Assembly (NCBI GenBank): GCA_946482115.1
Contig: CAMLQP010000015.1
Location: 1 to 21,818 of the forward strand
Direction: 5' to 3'
From: an uncultured Comamonadaceae bacterium
GTDB lineage: Bacteria; Pseudomonadota; Gammaproteobacteria; Burkholderiales; Burkholderiaceae
Length of the DNA stretch: 21,818 bases
This document shows positions 16,064 through 21,818 of this stretch, piece after piece. The position numbers were made by a program, and so were the translations under genes. Below the pieces are notes generated by a model. It saw nothing but the letters and a program-made list of their open reading frames with translations. It did no database searches and was not told the DNA's origin. Every line of letters begins with the position of its first letter. The first letter of the stretch is position 1.

Positions 16064-17596
16064 ATGACCCAGACCGTTTCCGCCTACCTGCAAGACCGCC
16101 ACGTGCTGGTGCTGGGCCTGGGTGACTCCGGCCTGGCGATGGCGCGCTGGTGTGCGCGCGCGGGGGCGGTGGTGACCGTGGTGGACACGCGCGAAGCGCC
16201 GCCGCAGGCCGAGGCCCTGCGAGCCGCCGTGCCGGCCGCGCGGTTGCTGCAGGGCGCGCTCGATGCCGCCTTGCTGAACGGACAGCACTACGCCCTGATC
16301 GCGCGCAGCCCCGGCCTGGCGCCCGCCCAGTGGAGCGGCCTGGCCGATGCTGCGCAGGCGGTTGGGATTCCCGTGCTCGGCGAGCTGGACCTTTTCACCC
16401 AGGCCCTGCGCGAAATCGGCGGCTACGCGCCCAAGCTGCTGGGCGTCACCGGCACCAATGGCAAGACCACCGTGACCGCACTCACCGGCCTGCTGCTGGA
16501 ACGCGCGGGCGTGAAGGTGGCCGTGGCCGGCAACATCGCACCAGCCATGCTGGACAAGCTGGCCGGGTGTCTGGACGCCGATGCGCTGCCGGACGTCTGG
16601 GTGCTTGAACTCTCCAGCTTCCAGCTGCACGGCGTGCGCGACTTCGAGCCGGTGGCCGCGACCGTGCTCAACCTCACGCAGGATCACCTGGACTGGCACG
16701 GCGACATGGATGCGTACGCGTCCGACAAGGCGCGCATCTTCGGTCAGACGGGCCTGATGCTGCTCAATCGCCAGGACGAACGCGTGATGGCGTTCACGCC
16801 GCAGCCCGTGGTGCAGCGCGAAGGCAACCGCACCCGCACGCTGCCCGCGCGCGAGCACGCCAGCTTCGGCACCGACATGCCCACGCGTGCCGGCGACTGG
16901 GGGCTGGAGACGGTCAATGGCATGACCTGGCTGGTGCGTGCGCTGCCGCTCGACGAAACGCGCAAACCCAGGCGTGGCGAGCTGTTCGAGGCAGAGGTGT
17001 ACCTGCAACGCCTGATGCCGGCCGAGGCGCTGCGCATCCGGGGCCGGCACAACGCTGCCAATGCCCTGGCCGCACTGGCGCTGGCCAGCGCCACGGGCGC
17101 GCCACTTGCTCCCATGCTGCATGGTCTGCGCGAGTACCGGGGCGAGCCGCACCGCGTCGAGCCGGTCGGCATCGTGAACGAGGTCGAATATTTCGATGAC
17201 AGCAAGGGCACCAACGTCGGCGCCACGCTGGCCGCCATCGAAGGCCTGGGTGCCGAGCGCCGGCTGGTGGTCATCCTGGGCGGCGATGGCAAGGGGCAGG
17301 ACTTCTCGCCGCTCGCACCCGCCGTGGCGCGCCACGTGCGGGCGGTGGTGCTGATCGGCCGCGACGCGCCGGCGATCCGCGAGGCGCTGGCTGCCAGCGC
17401 CGTGCCGCTGCACGACGCTGCTTCGCTGGAAGACGCGGTGCGCCAGTGCGCCGGACTAGCGCAGAGCGGTGACGCCGTGCTGCTGTCGCCGGCCTGCGCG
17501 AGCCTGGACATGTTCCGCAACTACGGCCACCGCGCCGAGATCTTCGTGGCTGCCGTGCGCGAACTCGCGCGGGCGGCCGGGGGGGACATCGAATGA
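16064..17596 (+). CDS. murD: UDP-MurNAc-L-alanine--D-glutamate ligase MurD
   Basis: This 510-residue cytoplasmic Mur ligase adds D-glutamate. The N-terminal Rossmann-like motif is [15 protein letters not shown], the ATP loop GTNGKTT is at 130-136, LELSSFQL near 181-188, and [14 protein letters not shown] precedes K222, the likely carbamylated lysine. [12 protein letters not shown] and [11 protein letters not shown] are the third-domain markers, and [18 protein letters not shown] closes the enzyme. It is about 70 residues longer than the 438-residue E. coli enzyme. Much of the excess appears to be two central segments around 246-265 and 293-318. The ATG is 4 bases after mraY, and the stop overlaps ftsW by 4 bp. 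Confidence 0.95.
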   Translation: MTQTVSAYLQDRHVLVLGLGDSGLAMARWCARAGAVVTVVDTREAPPQAEALRAAVPAARLLQGALDAALLNGQHYALIARSPGLAPAQWSGLADAAQAVGIPVLGELDLFTQALREIGGYAPKLLGVTGTNGKTTVTALTGLLLERAGVKVAVAGNIAPAMLDKLAGCLDADALPDVWVLELSSFQLHGVRDFEPVAATVLNLTQDHLDWHGDMDAYASDKARIFGQTGLMLLNRQDERVMAFTPQPVVQREGNRTRTLPAREHASFGTDMPTRAGDWGLETVNGMTWLVRALPLDETRKPRRGELFEAEVYLQRLMPAEALRIRGRHNAANALAALALASATGAPLAPMLHGLREYRGEPHRVEPVGIVNEVEYFDDSKGTNVGATLAAIEGLGAERRLVVILGGDGKGQDFSPLAPAVARHVRAVVLIGRDAPAIREALAASAVPLHDAASLEDAVRQCAGLAQSGDAVLLSPACASLDMFRNYGHRAEIFVAAVRELARAAGGDIE

Positions 17597-18849
17597 GCTT
17601 CACCCAGGTGCTGACCGGCTGGTTCGGCCGTCGTCGCGGCGAGGCCGAGGTGGGCGAACTGCCGGTGCGCGTGCAGAGCCGCGCCCACGTGGGCGGCAGC
17701 ATCGCGCCCGCGCGCCTTTCGGGCGTGGACCAGCCGCTGATCTGGGTGGCGGTGGCGCTGCTGGCCTGGGGGCTGGTGATGGTGTTCTCGGCTTCCATCG
17801 CGCTGCCCGACAGCCCGCGTTTCGCGCGCTACACGTCGACCCATTTCGTGCTGCGGCACGGGCTGTTCATGGTGATCGGCCTGGTCTGGGCGGCCATCGT
17901 GTTCCAGGTCCCGGTGCGCACCTGGGAAAAACTGGCGCCCTGGCTGTTCGGCGCGTCCCTCGTGCTGCTGGTGGTGGTGCTGATCCCCGGCATCGGCACG
18001 GTGGTCAACGGCGCGCGCCGCTGGATCTCCTTCGGCTTCATGGGCTTCCAGCCGTCCGAGCTGGCCAAGTTCGCGGTGCTGCTCTACGCGGCCAGCTACA
18101 TGGTGCGCAAGATGGAGGTCAAGGAAGAGTTCTTCCGCGCCGTCACCCCCATGGCGGTGGCAGTAGGGCTGGTGGGCGTGCTGCTGCTGGCCGAACCCGA
18201 CATGGGCGCCTTCATGGTGATCGTGGTGATTGCCATGGGCATCCTGTTCCTGGGCGGGGTCAACGCGCGCATGTTCTTCCTGATTGCCGCGGTGGTGGTG
18301 TCGGCCTTCGCGCTCATGATCCTGATGAGCGAGTGGCGGCGCGAGCGCATCTTCGCCTACCTCGACCCCTGGAGCGAGGAGCACGCGCTGGGCAAGGGCT
18401 ACCAGCTGTCGCACGCGCTGATCGCGATCGGGCGCGGCGAGATCTTCGGCGTCGGCCTGGGAGGCAGCGTCGAGAAGCTGCACTGGCTGCCCGAGGCCCA
18501 CACCGATTTCCTGCTCGCGGTGATCGGCGAGGAATTTGGCCTGGTTGGCGTGCTGACGCTGATCGGTCTCTTCATGTGGCTCACGCGCCGCATCATGCAC
18601 ATTGGTCGCCAGGCCATCGCGCTGGACCAGGTCTTCGCCGGCCTGGTGGCGCAGGGCGTGGGGCTGTGGATCGGTTTCCAGGCCTTCATCAACATCGGCG
18701 TGAACCTGGGCGCGCTGCCCACCAAGGGCCTCACGCTGCCGCTGATGAGCTACGGCGGTTCGGCCATTCTCATGAACCTGGTGGCGCTGGCTGTGGTGCT
18801 GCGCATCGACCATGAGAATCGCGTCCTCATGCGCGGGGGCCGGGCATGA
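17593..18849 (+). CDS. ftsW: Septal peptidoglycan polymerase FtsW (SEDS family)
   Basis: This 418-residue inner-membrane protein polymerises lipid II at the septum together with FtsI. A cytoplasmic N-terminal tail of about 48 residues precedes roughly ten membrane helices starting at [24 protein letters not shown] motifs are [27 protein letters not shown] (200-205), the large periplasmic loop with [25 protein letters not shown] in part, LPEAHTDF with the catalytic-type aspartate D305, and [25 protein letters not shown] near the end. RodA and SpoVE share the family, but position between murD and murG identifies FtsW. Start and stop both overlap neighbours by 4 bp. Confidence 0.95.
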   Translation: MSFTQVLTGWFGRRRGEAEVGELPVRVQSRAHVGGSIAPARLSGVDQPLIWVAVALLAWGLVMVFSASIALPDSPRFARYTSTHFVLRHGLFMVIGLVWAAIVFQVPVRTWEKLAPWLFGASLVLLVVVLIPGIGTVVNGARRWISFGFMGFQPSELAKFAVLLYAASYMVRKMEVKEEFFRAVTPMAVAVGLVGVLLLAEPDMGAFMVIVVIAMGILFLGGVNARMFFLIAAVVVSAFALMILMSEWRRERIFAYLDPWSEEHALGKGYQLSHALIAIGRGEIFGVGLGGSVEKLHWLPEAHTDFLLAVIGEEFGLVGVLTLIGLFMWLTRRIMHIGRQAIALDQVFAGLVAQGVGLWIGFQAFINIGVNLGALPTKGLTLPLMSYGGSAILMNLVALAVVLRIDHENRVLMRGGRA

Positions 18850-19915
18850 AGAAGTGCGCGCTCATCATGGCCGGCGGTACGGGCGGGCATATCTTCCCGG
18901 GCCTGGCCGTGGCCGAGGCTCTGCGTGAACGCGGCTGGCGCGTGCACTGGCTGGGCGCGCCCGCGAGCATGGAATCCGAACTGGTGCCGCCGCGCGGTTT
19001 CGCTTTCGAGGCGATCGCGTTTGGCGGCGTGCGTGGCAAGGGCGCGCTCACGCTGGCGCTGCTGCCGTTGCGCCTGCTGCGCGCGTTCTGGCAGAGCATC
19101 CGGGTGGTGCGTCGCGTCAAGCCCGACGTGGTGGTGGGCCTGGGCGGCTACATCACCTTTCCGGGCGGCATGATGGCCACGTTGCTGGGCAAGCCGCTGG
19201 TGCTGCACGAGCAGAACTCGGTGGCCGGAATGGCCAACAAGCTGCTGGCCGGCGTCGCCGACCGCGTGTTCACCGCATACCCCAAGGCCATGCCGAAAGG
19301 CATATGGGTGGGTAACCCGCTGCGTGTGGCCTTCACGCAGCAGGCCGCGCCGGCCGCCCGCTTTGCGGGCCGCAGTGGGCCGCTGAAGCTGCTCGTGGTG
19401 GGCGGCAGCCTGGGTGCCCGCGCGCTCAATGACGTGGTGCCGCAAGCGCTGGCCCTGATGCCCGAGGATCAGCGTCCGGTGGTAACGCACCAGAGCGGCG
19501 CCAAGCAGATCGATGCGCTGCGCGCCAATTACGCGGCGGCGGGTGTCCAGGCCACACTCACGCCCTTCATCGAGGACACGGCCAGCGCCTTCGCCGAGGC
19601 CGACGTGATCGTCTGCCGGGCGGGCGCCAGCACCGTGACCGAGATCGCCGCCGTGGGCGCGGCGGCCGTGTTCGTGCCGTTCCCGGCGGCGGTGGACGAC
19701 CACCAGACCTTCAACGCGCGCTTCCTGGTGGATGCGGGCGGCGGCTGGCTGATGCCGCAGAGCGAACTGACCCCCGAGAGACTCGCGCAGCTGCTGGCCG
19801 GGCTTGACCGCACGCAGCTGCTGGACAGGGCCGAAAAGGCCAAGACATTGGAAAAGACCACCGCGACCCGTGAGGTTGTCGGTGCGTGCGAAGAACTGAC
19901 CGGAGGAGACGCCGC

Positions 19916-19919
<4 letters not shown>
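18846..19919 (+). CDS. murG: UDP-GlcNAc:lipid I N-acetylglucosaminyltransferase MurG
   Basis: This 357-residue peripheral membrane glycosyltransferase (GT28) turns lipid I into lipid II on the inner face of the membrane. The N-terminal glycine-rich GGTGGH motif is at residues 10-15, followed by [21 protein letters not shown] and HEQNSVAG (from 121) follow. The C-terminal domain has [12 protein letters not shown] (from about 184) and [15 protein letters not shown], the UDP-GlcNAc binding region. Length matches E. coli MurG (355). The ATG overlaps the ftsW stop and the end overlaps murC, whose ribosome site GGAGGAG lies in the last codons. Confidence 0.95.

Positions 19920-21818
<1,899 letters not shown>

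Overview
The window is high-GC DNA, estimated by eye in the mid-to-high 60s percent, with closely packed and often ATGA-overlapping genes. The protein sequences and gene order fit a betaproteobacterium of the order Burkholderiales, most likely the family Comamonadaceae. That placement is an inference from protein style, because no rRNA or other marker is present. No mobile element, CRISPR array, tRNA, rRNA, phage gene or recognisable defence system was seen. No gene-free stretch exceeds 300 bases; the longest is 8352-8634 (283 bp).

Region 1 (1-1241, minus strand) holds a MarR-family regulator followed by the N-terminal two thirds of a vanillate O-demethylase oxygenase (vanA), which runs off the left edge. 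The 85-bp gap between them carries a good sigma70-like promoter for vanA, overlapped by nested palindromes that look like the operator of the regulator.

Region 2 (1295-8351, plus strand) is divergent from region 1 across a 53-bp gap containing a 15-bp dyad. It begins with an unusual LysR-type regulator that has two N-terminal helix-turn-helix modules. A complete LIV/HAAT-type ABC transporter follows: periplasmic binding protein, two permeases and two ATPases. An alpha/beta hydrolase and a small SnoaL/NTF2-like protein close the set. From the first permease onward each start codon overlaps the previous stop. A strong hairpin separates the binding-protein gene from the permeases. The two enzyme-like genes, the dedicated regulator and the neighbouring vanA suggest import and processing of an aromatic or carboxylic acid rather than only branched-chain amino acids; the substrate cannot be read from sequence.

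Region 3 (8352-8634) is an intergenic control region. A hairpin near the end of the liv operon is followed by an AT-rich island (43 G+C in the 120 bases 8431-8550, 36%) with a direct repeat and a dyad. Immediately before mraZ there are four GTG-centred repeats at exact 10-bp spacing, the expected MraZ binding array, overlapping an extended -10 promoter.

Region 4 (8635-21818, plus strand) is the division and cell wall (dcw) cluster in canonical order: mraZ, rsmH, ftsL, ftsI, murE, murF, mraY, murD, ftsW, murG, murC and the start of ddl, which runs off the right edge. MurE, MurF, MurD and MurC build the UDP-MurNAc-pentapeptide, with Ddl supplying D-Ala-D-Ala. MraY and MurG convert it to lipid II, and FtsW/FtsI, with FtsL as activator partner, polymerise and cross-link it at the septum. 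Almost all junctions overlap by 1 to 11 bp, so the block is probably one translationally coupled operon driven from upstream of mraZ.

I did not find a clearly new biological system. The most noteworthy items are the tandem-HTH LysR regulator, the nested vanA operator, the transporter operon with its added hydrolase and SnoaL-like genes, the livK-livH hairpin, and the unexplained repeat architecture upstream of the MraZ box.
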